Assembly: GCA_015657605.1 (NCBI GenBank)
Contig: JACDQO010000328.1
Location: forward strand, 1 to 8,506
DNA from: Limnohabitans sp.
Lineage (GTDB): Bacteria > Pseudomonadota > Gammaproteobacteria > Burkholderiales > Burkholderiaceae_C
Reading direction: 5' to 3'
Length of the DNA stretch: 8,506 nt
The position numbers were made by a program, and so were the translations under genes. Of the stretch, positions 1-8,506 are shown one piece after another (positions within the stretch are counted from its first letter, which is position 1; every line of letters begins with the position of its first letter). The notes under the pieces are model-generated. The model ran no database searches and was not told where the DNA came from. It worked only from the letters and a program-made list of their open reading frames with translations.

Positions 1-65
1 GTCTTGTTGGGAGGACCTGCGCCAGCCGACATCAGACCGGTCATGAGTGCCTTTGGGCATCTTCG

Positions 66-578
66 GTGGCGGGTTTATCGCCGGATGATTTGGATTCGAA
101 TTCGGGTGCAGCTCAATTGATGAGCGGTTTTTTTGCGCCCCAAATCACCCCCGAACAACTGTCGGCCGCTTACCGAAAGACGGTCATGACACCGGTGGTG
201 CTCGGTGCTTCTTTGCTGTTTGGCTTGCTCAATCTGTGTCAATTTTTTGCTGGCTTGATCGCCTTGGTTTTGACCATGCTCCGTCAAGACGCTTTGCTGC
301 AACGTTGCAAATTTTGGTTGTTGCCGGCCATGATTGCCTTGTGCATGGGGCTGAGCTGGTGGCCTGGGAACGTCTGGACGACATCCCCAGCCTACCAACT
401 TGTGGCCAGTCCGGCACTGTGGGCTGACAAGCCCTATCTGGCACCGTTTGTGGAGTGGAGCGTGCGAGCCGAGCCCGCTTGGGCTGACTCGGTGGCTTGG
501 GTCCACAGTGCCTTGCTGCAAGACTTTGAGTTCAAAGTGCCTTTTCGTTCAATCTTTGGGCCTGACACATTGCCCTGA
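66..578 (+). CDS. Unrecognised small membrane protein, N-terminus uncertain
   Basis: I do not recognise the family. The frame reads from a GTG at 66 to the TGA at 576-578 (170 residues). About 40 polar residues are followed by a hydrophobic stretch at residues 43-70 (starting PVVLGASLLFGLL) and a second at 83-99 (FWLLPAMIALCMGLSWW). A soluble tail rich in Trp, Ala and Pro ends the protein, so it probably has two inner-membrane helices. The start is doubtful. This frame is open upstream to the window edge, an ATG at 120 is another candidate, and neither has a clear ribosome binding site. Before about position 55 the frame beginning at base 1 reads more naturally (LLGGPAPADIRPVMSAFG), so the true gene may begin outside the window with a one-base indel near 50-60. 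It converges on gabD, with 42 nt between the stop codons. Confidence 0.55.
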   Translation: MAGLSPDDLDSNSGAAQLMSGFFAPQITPEQLSAAYRKTVMTPVVLGASLLFGLLNLCQFFAGLIALVLTMLRQDALLQRCKFWLLPAMIALCMGLSWWPGNVWTTSPAYQLVASPALWADKPYLAPFVEWSVRAEPAWADSVAWVHSALLQDFEFKVPFRSIFGPDTLP

Positions 579-605
579 TGCCCAGGCGCAATCGCCTGGT
601 CATCA
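576..605. terminator. Hairpin between the convergent ORF and gabD
   Basis: The arms TGATG-C-CCAGGCG and CGCCTGG-T-CATCA pair around a CAAT loop, giving 12 pairs interrupted by one C/T mismatch. The left arm begins at the stop codon of the upstream membrane-protein gene, and gabD ends at 621 on the other strand, so the hairpin could serve both transcripts. There is no T-run on either side, so it is not a classical intrinsic terminator. It may protect mRNA 3' ends or be a dispersed palindromic repeat, because a degenerate copy lies at 2197-2224. Confidence 0.5.
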
Positions 606-620
606 CGCCGCTCGGGTGGC

Positions 621-2100
621 TTACTTCAGGATATCGCCCACGCAGAGGTACTTGATCTCCACATAGTCTTCCATGCCGTGGCTGGAACCTTCACGGCCCA
701 AGCCCGACTGCTTGACGCCACCGAAAGGCACATGCTCAGTGGCCAAAATGCCCACGTTGATGCCGACCATGACCGTACTCCAGCGCTTCGGCGACCCGGA
801 AAATGCGGCCCACATCTCGGCTGTAGAAATAGCTGGCCAAGCCAAACTCGGTGTTGTTCGCCGCGTCCACCGCTTCTTGCTCGGTCTTGAACTTGAAGAT
901 GGGCGCAAAGGGGCCGAACGTCTCTTCCTTGGCGCAGACCATGTCGGCCGTGGCATCGGCGATGACCGTGGGCTCAAAAAACTGGCCGCCCAAGCGCTTG
1001 CCACCGGTGAGCACGCGGCCACCTTTGGCGATGGCGTCTTTCACGTGGCGCTCGACCTTGTCCAATGCGGCAGGCTCGATCAGCGGGCCTTGGTTCACGC
1101 CGTCTTCAAAGCCGTTGCCCACCTTGGCCGTTTTGACTTTGGCGGCAAACTTGGTGGCGAAGGCTTCGTAAACGGCTTCTTGCACATAGATGCGGTTGGA
1201 GCACACGCAGGTCTGACCGGCTGTTGGCGGTACTTGCTGGCGAGGCACCTTCGACGCGCTGTCGATGTCGGCGTCTTCAAACACGATGAAGGGCGCGTTG
1301 CCACCCAACTCCAGAGACATTTTTTTGACGGTGGGCGCGGACTGCGCCATCAAGATGCGGCCCACTTCGGTGGAGCCGGTGAAGCTGATGTGGCGCACCA
1401 CGTCGCTGGCGCACAGCACTTTGCCCACGGCAATCGAGTTGTCGGCATCGGCGGTGATCATGTTGAGCACGCCTGCAGGAATGCCTGCACGGATGGCCAG
1501 CTCGGCTGCGGCCAGGGCCGTCAGGGGCGTGAGTTCCGCTGGTTTGATGATCACCGGGCAGCCTGCGGCCAAGGCCGGTGCGACTTTGCGCGTGATCATG
1601 GCCAATGGGAAGTTCCACGGCGTGATGGCCGCGCACACACCAATGGGCTGTTTGAGCACCAGCAAGCGGCGGTTGTTGTCGAACTGGGGTAGGGTCTCGC
1701 CGTTGACGCGCTTGGCTTCTTCTGCGAACCACTCGACAAAACTCGCGCCATAAGCGACTTCGCCTTTGGCCTCGGGCAGGGGCTTGCCTTGCTCGGCGGT
1801 CATGATGCGGCCCAAATCGTCTTGGTTGGCCATCAGCAGGTCGTACCACTTGCGCAAGATGATGCTGCGCTCTTTGGCGGTTTTGGCTTTCCAGGCGGGC
1901 CAGGCTGCGTTGGCAGCGGCAATGGCGGCTTCGGCCTCGGCTGGGCCCAGATTGGCCACATCGGCCAAGTGTGCGCCCGTGGCGGGGTCGGTCACGGCAA
2001 AACGGCTGGGGCCCTTGACCCATTGGCCGTTGATCAGGGCATCGGTCTTGAGCAGGCTCGGGTCGTTGAGTTGGGCGAGGGGGGATGTCTTCATGTCCAT
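621..2100 (-). CDS. gabD: Succinate-semialdehyde dehydrogenase (NAD(P)+), frame-disrupted
   Basis: Aldehyde dehydrogenase that oxidises succinate semialdehyde to succinate, the last step of GABA breakdown; cytoplasmic. I choose the ATG at 2098-2100 because GGAG sits 6 nt upstream; an in-frame ATG two codons later is possible. Visible hallmarks are the PWNFP motif near residue 161, an SFTGSTEVG cofactor-loop motif, the general base Glu264 in LELGG, and the nucleophile Cys298 in GQTCVC. The Glu-Cys spacing of 34 matches E. coli GabD. Repaired length is about 492 residues against 482 in E. coli. The frame breaks twice. At about 770-774 one extra base throws off the last 50 residues, which continue in another frame as MVGINVGILATEHVPFGG to DILK and a stop at 621. 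At about 1219-1256 several compensating indels scramble the segment before GQTC. Family is certain; substrate is inferred from overall resemblance. Confidence 0.9.
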
Positions 2101-2106
2101 GGGGGT

Positions 2107-2112
2107 CTCCAG
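2107..2112 (-). promoter_or_regulatory. Ribosome binding site of gabD
   Basis: On the minus strand the sequence reads CTGGAG, then ACCCCC, then the ATG at 2100. The GGAG core is 6 nt from the start codon. This decides for the ATG at 2100 over the upstream TTG that extends the open frame to 2151. Confidence 0.7.
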
Positions 2113-2159
2113 AAGCTGCAAGTGCAGGTGCTTTTTGTGTTCAACGGGCAAGCTTAGCG

Positions 2160-2194
2160 TTTGTGCATATGACCGTCTGTCACAAAAGTCTCAA
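2160..2194 (-). promoter_or_regulatory. Candidate gabD promoter with overlapping inverted repeat
   Basis: Reading the minus strand, TTGAGA (2189-2194) and CATATG (2166-2171) are 17 nt apart and could be -35 and -10 boxes, giving a leader of about 60 nt before gabD. The -10 match is poor (3 of 6). The pair overlaps an inverted repeat with perfect 6-nt arms, TTTGTG at 2160-2165 and CACAAA at 2181-2186, separated by 15 nt, which would be a plausible operator position. Short arms like these occur by chance, so this is a weak call. Confidence 0.3.
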
Positions 2195-2196
2195 AA

Positions 2197-2224
2197 CCCT
2201 GATGCCCAGAGGGCGGCTGGTCAT
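2197..2224. repeat. Degenerate second copy of the 573-605 palindrome
   Basis: CCCTGATGCCCAG at 2197-2209 is identical to 573-585, and CTGGTCAT at 2217-2224 is identical to 596-603. The middle differs (7 nt here, 10 nt there). CCAG pairs with CTGG, then comes the same C/T mismatch, then ATG pairs with CAT. Both copies are intergenic. Confidence 0.45.
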
Positions 2225-2256
2225 GTGCGAGCCAGAAAATGGCCCTGCCTCAAATC

Positions 2257-4944
<2,688 letters not shown>

Positions 4945-4951
4945 ATCTAGC

Positions 4952-4970
4952 GCCTGAACAATCAGGCTTT
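4952..4970 (+). terminator. Small hairpin just after alaS
   Basis: GCCTGA (4952-4957), loop ACAA, TCAGGC (4962-4967), then TTT. It begins 8 nt after the repaired alaS stop. It is a perfect 6-bp stem but with only three T residues, so it is at best an accessory to the stronger terminator that follows. Confidence 0.35.
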
Positions 4971-4980
4971 AGAAAAACAC

Positions 4981-5008
4981 AAATCGGACCTTCGGGTCCG
5001 ATTTTTTT
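4981..5008 (+). terminator. Intrinsic terminator of alaS, possibly bidirectional
   Basis: AAATCGGACC and GGTCCGATTT form a perfect 10-bp stem closed by the stable TTCG tetraloop, followed by more T residues (seven in all, 5002-5008). This is a textbook rho-independent terminator about 40 nt after alaS. On the opposite strand the stem is followed by GTGTTTTT, so it may also stop the convergent transcript that ends with the CoA-transferase gene. Confidence 0.9.
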
Positions 5009-5011
5009 AGC

Positions 5012-5047
5012 CAGCTTGTGATTCAGCTTGTGGCCCAGCGTGTGGCT
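5012..5047. repeat. Three imperfect 12-bp tandem repeats
   Basis: CAGCTTGTGATT, CAGCTTGTGGCC and CAGCGTGTGGCT lie head to tail with period 12. The first two share 9 identical bases from the left end. They are in the noncoding stretch between the alaS terminator and the CoA-transferase stop codon. Confidence 0.5.
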
Positions 5048-5060
5048 TTGAGCATGACGA

Positions 5061-6287
5061 TCAGGCCGCCGCTTGCGACACGGCGCCCTGCTCAATCAAG
5101 TCATCTATTTCGGTCTCGCTCAGGCCATGCTCTTGGAGCAATTCGCGTGTGTGCTGGCCCAGCAATGGCGCGGCTTGTCCGGTGTCGGTGGGCGTTTGCG
5201 AAAAGTGGATCGGGCACCCAATGCCACGCGTGGTGCCCGCTTGCGGGTGCTCCAAGGTCACCACCATGCCCCGTGCCAGGGTTTGCGGGTGTGACAGCGC
5301 CTCTCCAATGGTGTGCACCGGCCCTGCGGGCACGCCCGCTGCATCCATGTCGGCTTGCCATTCGGCGCGGGTGCGTTGGCGCAGCACCGTGTTCATGAGC
5401 GTGACCAATTCGTCCAAATGCGCCATGCGGTCGCTGTTGGTGACAAAGCGGGGGTCTTCGCGCCACTCAGGATGGCCCAACACTTGGCAAATGCGCTCCC
5501 AGTTGGTTTGGTTGGCTCCGCCGATGTTGATCCAGCCGTCGCTGGCTTCAAAGGCTTGGTAGGGCGCGGTCAGGATGTGTGCCGAGCCCGTGGGCTGCGG
5601 TTCGCGCTGCGTGGCCAGCCAAACGGCGGCGTGCCAATAGGTTTGTTGCAGGGCTGCGTCGCTCAAAGAGGTGTCCACGATTTGGCCTTCACCGGTTTTG
5701 AGCTTGTGGATGTAAGCGGCCAAGATGCCAGTGGCTGCCAAGATGCCCGCGTTCATGTCTGACACAGCGTTGCCGCTTTTGGCGGGGGGCCGACCGGGTT
5801 CGCCCGTCACAGCCATCAGGCCGGCAAAGCCTTGGGCGATCAGGTCAAAGCCCCCTTTGTCGGCATAAGGCCCCGTGCGACCATAGCCCGAGATAGCGCA
5901 GTAGATCAGACCCGGGTTCACTTCGCGCAGGGCTTCGTAGCCCAGACCCAACTTTTCCATGGTCCCGCCACGAAAGTTCTCGACCAGCACATCCGCGTTC
6001 TTGACCATGCGCAGCAGCAGGGCGCGGCCTTGCGGTTTTTTCAGGTCAATGGCCAGCCCGCGCTTGTTGCGGTTGAGCATCAAAAAGGGCGCAGACACGC
6101 CGTTGATTTGCGGGTCGCGGTAGCCCCGGGCGTCATCGCCGCCGGGCAGCTTTTCGATCTTGATGACATCGGCACCCAAGTCGGCCAACAGCAAACCACA
6201 GGTCGGGCCCGACATGATCTGCGTCATTTCGAGAACGCGCAGTCCAGCCAAGGGCCCGGTGCGTGTAGCTTTTGCCATACTTGCCAT
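5061..6287 (-). CDS. Class III (CaiB/BaiF family) CoA-transferase
   Basis: Moves CoA between carboxylic acids, typically to activate a substrate for catabolism; cytoplasmic, usually an interlocked dimer. This is the only fully intact recognisable gene in the window: 408 residues from the ATG at 6285-6287, normal for the family. I prefer this start because GGAAAGG lies 9 nt upstream; an ATG three codons later also fits. The family opening GLRVLEMTQIMSGPTCGLLLADLGADVIKIE is followed by DDAR, then NRNKRGLAIDLKKPQGR, VENFRGGTMEKLGLGYE and the GGFDLIAQGFAGLM block. The probable catalytic aspartate is in AVSDMNAGILAA, near residue 177. The C-terminal part carries AGVPAGPVHTIGEAL. It starts 2 nt after the stop of the crotonase gene, and its ribosome binding site lies inside that gene, so the two are translationally linked. 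Donor and acceptor acids cannot be deduced. Confidence 0.92.
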   Translation of the reverse strand: MASMAKATRTGPLAGLRVLEMTQIMSGPTCGLLLADLGADVIKIEKLPGGDDARGYRDPQINGVSAPFLMLNRNKRGLAIDLKKPQGRALLLRMVKNADVLVENFRGGTMEKLGLGYEALREVNPGLIYCAISGYGRTGPYADKGGFDLIAQGFAGLMAVTGEPGRPPAKSGNAVSDMNAGILAATGILAAYIHKLKTGEGQIVDTSLSDAALQQTYWHAAVWLATQREPQPTGSAHILTAPYQAFEASDGWINIGGANQTNWERICQVLGHPEWREDPRFVTNSDRMAHLDELVTLMNTVLRQRTRAEWQADMDAAGVPAGPVHTIGEALSHPQTLARGMVVTLEHPQAGTTRGIGCPIHFSQTPTDTGQAAPLLGQHTRELLQEHGLSETEIDDLIEQGAVSQAAA

Positions 6288-6289
6288 AT

Positions 6290-7080
6290 TCAGCGGCCTT
6301 TCCAAAGGGGTTTGCGTTTGGCCACAAAGGCGTTGACGCCTTCGTGGAAGTCCTCACTGCCATAAGCTTGGCGAATCAGGTCCTCAGCCTCGGGTGCGGC
6401 GTGCTGCACCAAGCGGTTCAGGGCTTGTTTGCTCACCTGTTGAGTCACCGGTGCCAAGGATGTCAGGCGCTGCACCAAGGCCTTGGTTGCCGCATCGATG
6501 TCGCTAGGCTCTGGCCAGTTGGTGCAAGTAGCCGGCAGGCCAAGGCTTCATCCGCCCCGACCATCTCGGCCAGCATGAGCATGCGCTTGACGCGTTGCGG
6601 CCCGAATGCGGCACTCAGGCGCGCCACGTTGGCCACCGACAAGCAGTTGCCCAATGTTTTGGCAATCGGCACGCCCAATTGCGAGCCCGGTGTGGCCAGG
6701 CGAAAGTCGCAAGCGGTGGCAATGGCCAACCCGCCGCCGACAGCCCAGCCTTCAATGAGGGCCACCGTGGGCATGGGCAACGAGCAAAGCAAGTCAATAC
6801 AGGCTTCGATCTGCGCCTCGTAGGCCACGCCGTCATCGCCTGTTTCGAATCGGGTGAATTGCTCGATGTCGGTGCCCGCCACAAAGGCTTGGCCTCCAGC
6901 GCCACGAAACACCACAGCGCGCACGCTGGCGTCGACTTTGAACGCTTCGCAGTGGCGGCTGAGTTGTTGGTACATGGCCCAGGTCATCGCATTGCGCGCC
7001 TGGGGACGGTTGAAGGTCACCGTGGCCACACCTTGCCAAATGGCAAGGTCCACGGTGCCTTCAGGCAGGGTGTCGGTCAT
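6290..7080 (-). CDS. Crotonase-superfamily protein (enoyl-CoA hydratase/isomerase-like), frame-disrupted
   Basis: Cytoplasmic acyl-CoA-binding fold; the reaction is uncertain. Repaired length is 262 residues, usual for the family. The ATG at 7078-7080 overlaps the stop of the Bug gene by one base (TGATG), so translation is probably coupled. The oxyanion-hole segment AFVAGTDIEQF is at residues 65-75 and the second oxyanion loop VGGGLAIATACDF at 114-126. The two glutamates of classical enoyl-CoA hydratase are absent: the GGGCE position is GGGLA (Ala119) and the QPE position is VPI (Ile139), so simple hydration is doubtful. Two extra bases near 6534 and 6512 break the frame. Without them it reads EALACGYLHQLAEPSDIDAA and runs through VQRLTSLAPVTQQ to KRKPLWKGR and a stop at 6290. 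The last helices are therefore present. Confidence 0.88.
7030..7049 (-). repeat. Perfect palindrome inside the crotonase gene start
   Basis: ACCTTGCCA and TGGCAAGGT form 9-nt complementary arms around AA, 32-51 nt into the crotonase coding sequence (codons for DLAIWQG). As RNA it would fold into about an 8-bp stem with a 4-nt loop downstream of the initiation site. Confidence 0.5.
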
Positions 7081-8056
7081 CAGCTGTCGAGTTTGACGTT
7101 GCTGTCTTTGACCACTTTGGCCCACTTGACCTGCTCGGTGCGGATGAAGTCGGCAAAGCGTTGGGCTGATCCGCCACCGTCTTCTGCGCCAAATTGGGCC
7201 AGTTTTTCCATCACATCGGGCATGAGCAACACTTTGTTGATGTCTTCGTTCATGCGCTGCACCATGGCTGGAGGCATCTTTCCCGGTCCTGCCAAGCCGT
7301 ACCAAGTGGTGGCTTCAAAGTTGGGAAAGCCTGCCTCAACCATGGTGGGCACATTGGGGTAGCTCGATGCCCGCTTGGCGCGGGTCTGTGCAATGGCGCG
7401 CACTTTGCCGCTTTTGACATGGGGTGTCGCAGCGGTCATGGTGTCAAACGAATAGCCGATTTGGCCCCCAATCAAATCCGCCAACATGGGGGCGGATCCT
7501 TTGTAGGGAATGTGGATGGTGTCCACACCTGCCGCCAATTTGAAGGACTCCAAAGCCATGTGCTGGGCCGAGCCCTGACCGGCAGAACCAAAGCTGACTT
7601 TGCCGGGGTTGGCCTTGCACTGGGCGACCAATTCGGCCACGGTTTTGGCGGGTTGGTCGTTGTTCGAGATGAGCAAATTGGGTGTGATCCCCACCAAGGT
7701 CAAAGGCGTGAAGTCGCGGTCCACCACATAGTTGAGTTTGGGCATGAGCGCGGGGGCCAAAGCGTGGCTGTTGATGTGTGCCATCAGCAATGTGTTGCCG
7801 TCAGGGGCGCCTTGGCCACAGCTTCAGCAGCGATCACCCCAGTGGCCCCGGCGCGGTTTTCTACCAACACGGTGAGGCCCCACATGATTTGCAGCTTTTG
7901 CGCCACGATGCGGGCCAAGATGTCGGTGCCGCCTCCTGGTGCAAATCCCACCAAGATGCGCACCGGTCCGGCGGGCAGGGTTTGGGCCTGGATGGACGGG
8001 GCCACCATCGTTGCGGCGGTGGCAGCCGTAGCGGCCACAAAGGTTCTGCGTTTCAT
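7080..8056 (-). CDS. Bug-family tripartite tricarboxylate transporter substrate-binding protein, frame-disrupted
   Basis: Periplasmic binding protein of the Bug/TctC type that captures small organic acids for a TctA/TctB-type carrier; no membrane component is in the window. The ATG at 8054-8056 has AAGGAG 6 nt upstream. The export signal starts [12 protein letters not shown], with a twin-arginine resembling a Tat motif, and probably ends at IQA-Q near residue 24. Family blocks follow in order: [82 protein letters not shown] and [13 protein letters not shown]. Repaired length is 325 residues, typical. One C is missing from the run at 7804-7807 (GGGG on the plus strand); restoring it joins AKAP to PDGNTLLM. 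It leads the Bug, crotonase, CoA-transferase unit. The ligand is not predictable. Confidence 0.93.
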
Positions 8057-8092
8057 GTTGTCTCCTTAGGTTTTGTTGGAAATGCACGCGAG

Positions 8093-8123
8093 AAAACGAA
8101 AAGCCCCGGGTTCTGTGCCCTGG
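8093..8123 (-). terminator. Weak terminator-like hairpin after the aminotransferase
   Basis: On the minus strand CCAGGG (8118-8123) can pair with CCCGGG (8105-8110) around a 7-nt loop, with one A/G mismatch, followed by the T-rich CTTTTCGTTTT. It sits right after the aminotransferase stop and before the Bug gene. It could partly separate the two transcripts, but the stem is short. Confidence 0.35.
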
Positions 8124-8125
8124 TT

Positions 8126-8506
8126 TCAGTGGCTTGAAAAATGGTCCATGATGGCCTGAACACCGCTGCCTTGCAGCGCCACGCCCGAGAGCTTCAGGCC
8201 CATTTCACAGCCCGCCACGGTGGCGATCAGGGTCAGGTCGTTGCTGTCGCCTAGGTGGCCAATGCGGAACATGCGGCCTTTGACTTTGCCCAAGCCCGTG
8301 CCCAGTGAGCAGTCAAAGCGTTGGTGGATGACTTTGCGCACCGAGTCGGCGTCGATGCCCTCAGGGTCATGACCCGGTCAGGATGGGTGAGTAAACGGCC
8401 GGGTCGGCGCATTGGATAGGCAAGCCCCAGGCGTTCACGGCCGCCCGCACGCCAGCGGCCCAGCGCTGGTGACGCGCAAAAACGTTGTCCAGCCCTTCGG
8501 CCAGCA
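8126..8506 (-). CDS. Serine-glyoxylate/alanine-glyoxylate type aminotransferase, C-terminal part, frame-disrupted
   Basis: PLP-dependent class V aminotransferase; this group transfers the amino group of serine or alanine to glyoxylate, or acts on related substrates; cytoplasmic. Only about the last 127 residues are in the window. The N-terminal half, with the PLP lysine, lies beyond 8506. The visible part reads LAEGLDNVFARHQRWAAGVR, then ADPAVYSPILTG, then VRKVIHQRFDCSLGTGLGKV, MFRIGHLGDSNDLTLIATVA and a stop at 8126-8128. The SLGTGL and FRIGHLGD blocks are the recognition points for this family. Two bases are missing, near 8364-8367 and 8373-8375 (in the stretch VMTPEGIDAD after SPILTG), so the raw frame stops early. 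It lies 69 nt upstream of the Bug gene on the same strand and could belong to the same transcription unit. Exact substrates cannot be told from the C-terminus. Confidence 0.85.

Noticed and set aside
673..1692. 339-residue open frame on the plus strand opposite gabD
   Set aside because: Antisense to clearly conserved dehydrogenase sequence; composition rich in His, Gly and Arg is typical of a shadow frame.
2160..2186. CRP-type binding site
   Set aside because: The half-site spacing is 15 nt, not the 6 nt between TGTGA and TCACA, so it does not fit CRP.
6595..7362. 255-residue plus-strand frame across the crotonase and Bug genes
   Set aside because: It spans two real genes on the opposite strand, including their overlapping stop and start.

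Overview
The window looks like chromosomal DNA of a betaproteobacterium, most likely of the order Burkholderiales and probably the family Comamonadaceae. This rests on GC-rich codon use, the style of the alaS and gabD proteins, and a Bug-type periplasmic binding protein next to a class III CoA-transferase. No database search was possible, so the placement is inference. There are no RNA genes, CRISPR arrays, insertion sequences or phage genes that I can support.

Layout, left to right. (1) 66-578 (+): an unrecognised small protein with two predicted membrane segments. It converges on (2) 621-2100 (-): gabD, an NAD(P)-dependent succinate-semialdehyde dehydrogenase; a 12-position hairpin lies between the two stop codons. 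(3) 2101-2291: a divergent promoter region serving gabD and alaS. (4) 2292-4944 (+): alaS, alanyl-tRNA synthetase, followed by a small hairpin and a strong UUCG-loop terminator. (5) 5061-8056 (-): a tight three-gene unit, transcribed toward alaS, in the order Bug solute-binding protein, crotonase-family protein, class III CoA-transferase. (6) 8126 to the window end (-): the C-terminal part of a serine-glyoxylate type aminotransferase.

The Bug, crotonase and CoA-transferase genes overlap by 1 nt or lie 2 nt apart, so they are almost certainly co-transcribed and co-translated. The simplest reading is capture of an organic acid in the periplasm, CoA activation by transfer, and further processing by the crotonase-fold protein. 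The substrate cannot be read from the sequence. The crotonase lacks both catalytic glutamates of classical enoyl-CoA hydratase.

The dominant oddity is that five of the six recognisable genes are broken by single-base indels: gabD, alaS, the crotonase, the Bug protein and the aminotransferase. Only the CoA-transferase reads cleanly. An essential single-copy gene such as alaS should not carry three frameshifts, and each break is repaired by adding or removing one base. I therefore read these as errors of an unpolished sequence rather than biology. Gene coordinates below span the whole repaired reading frame. I found no convincing novel system here.
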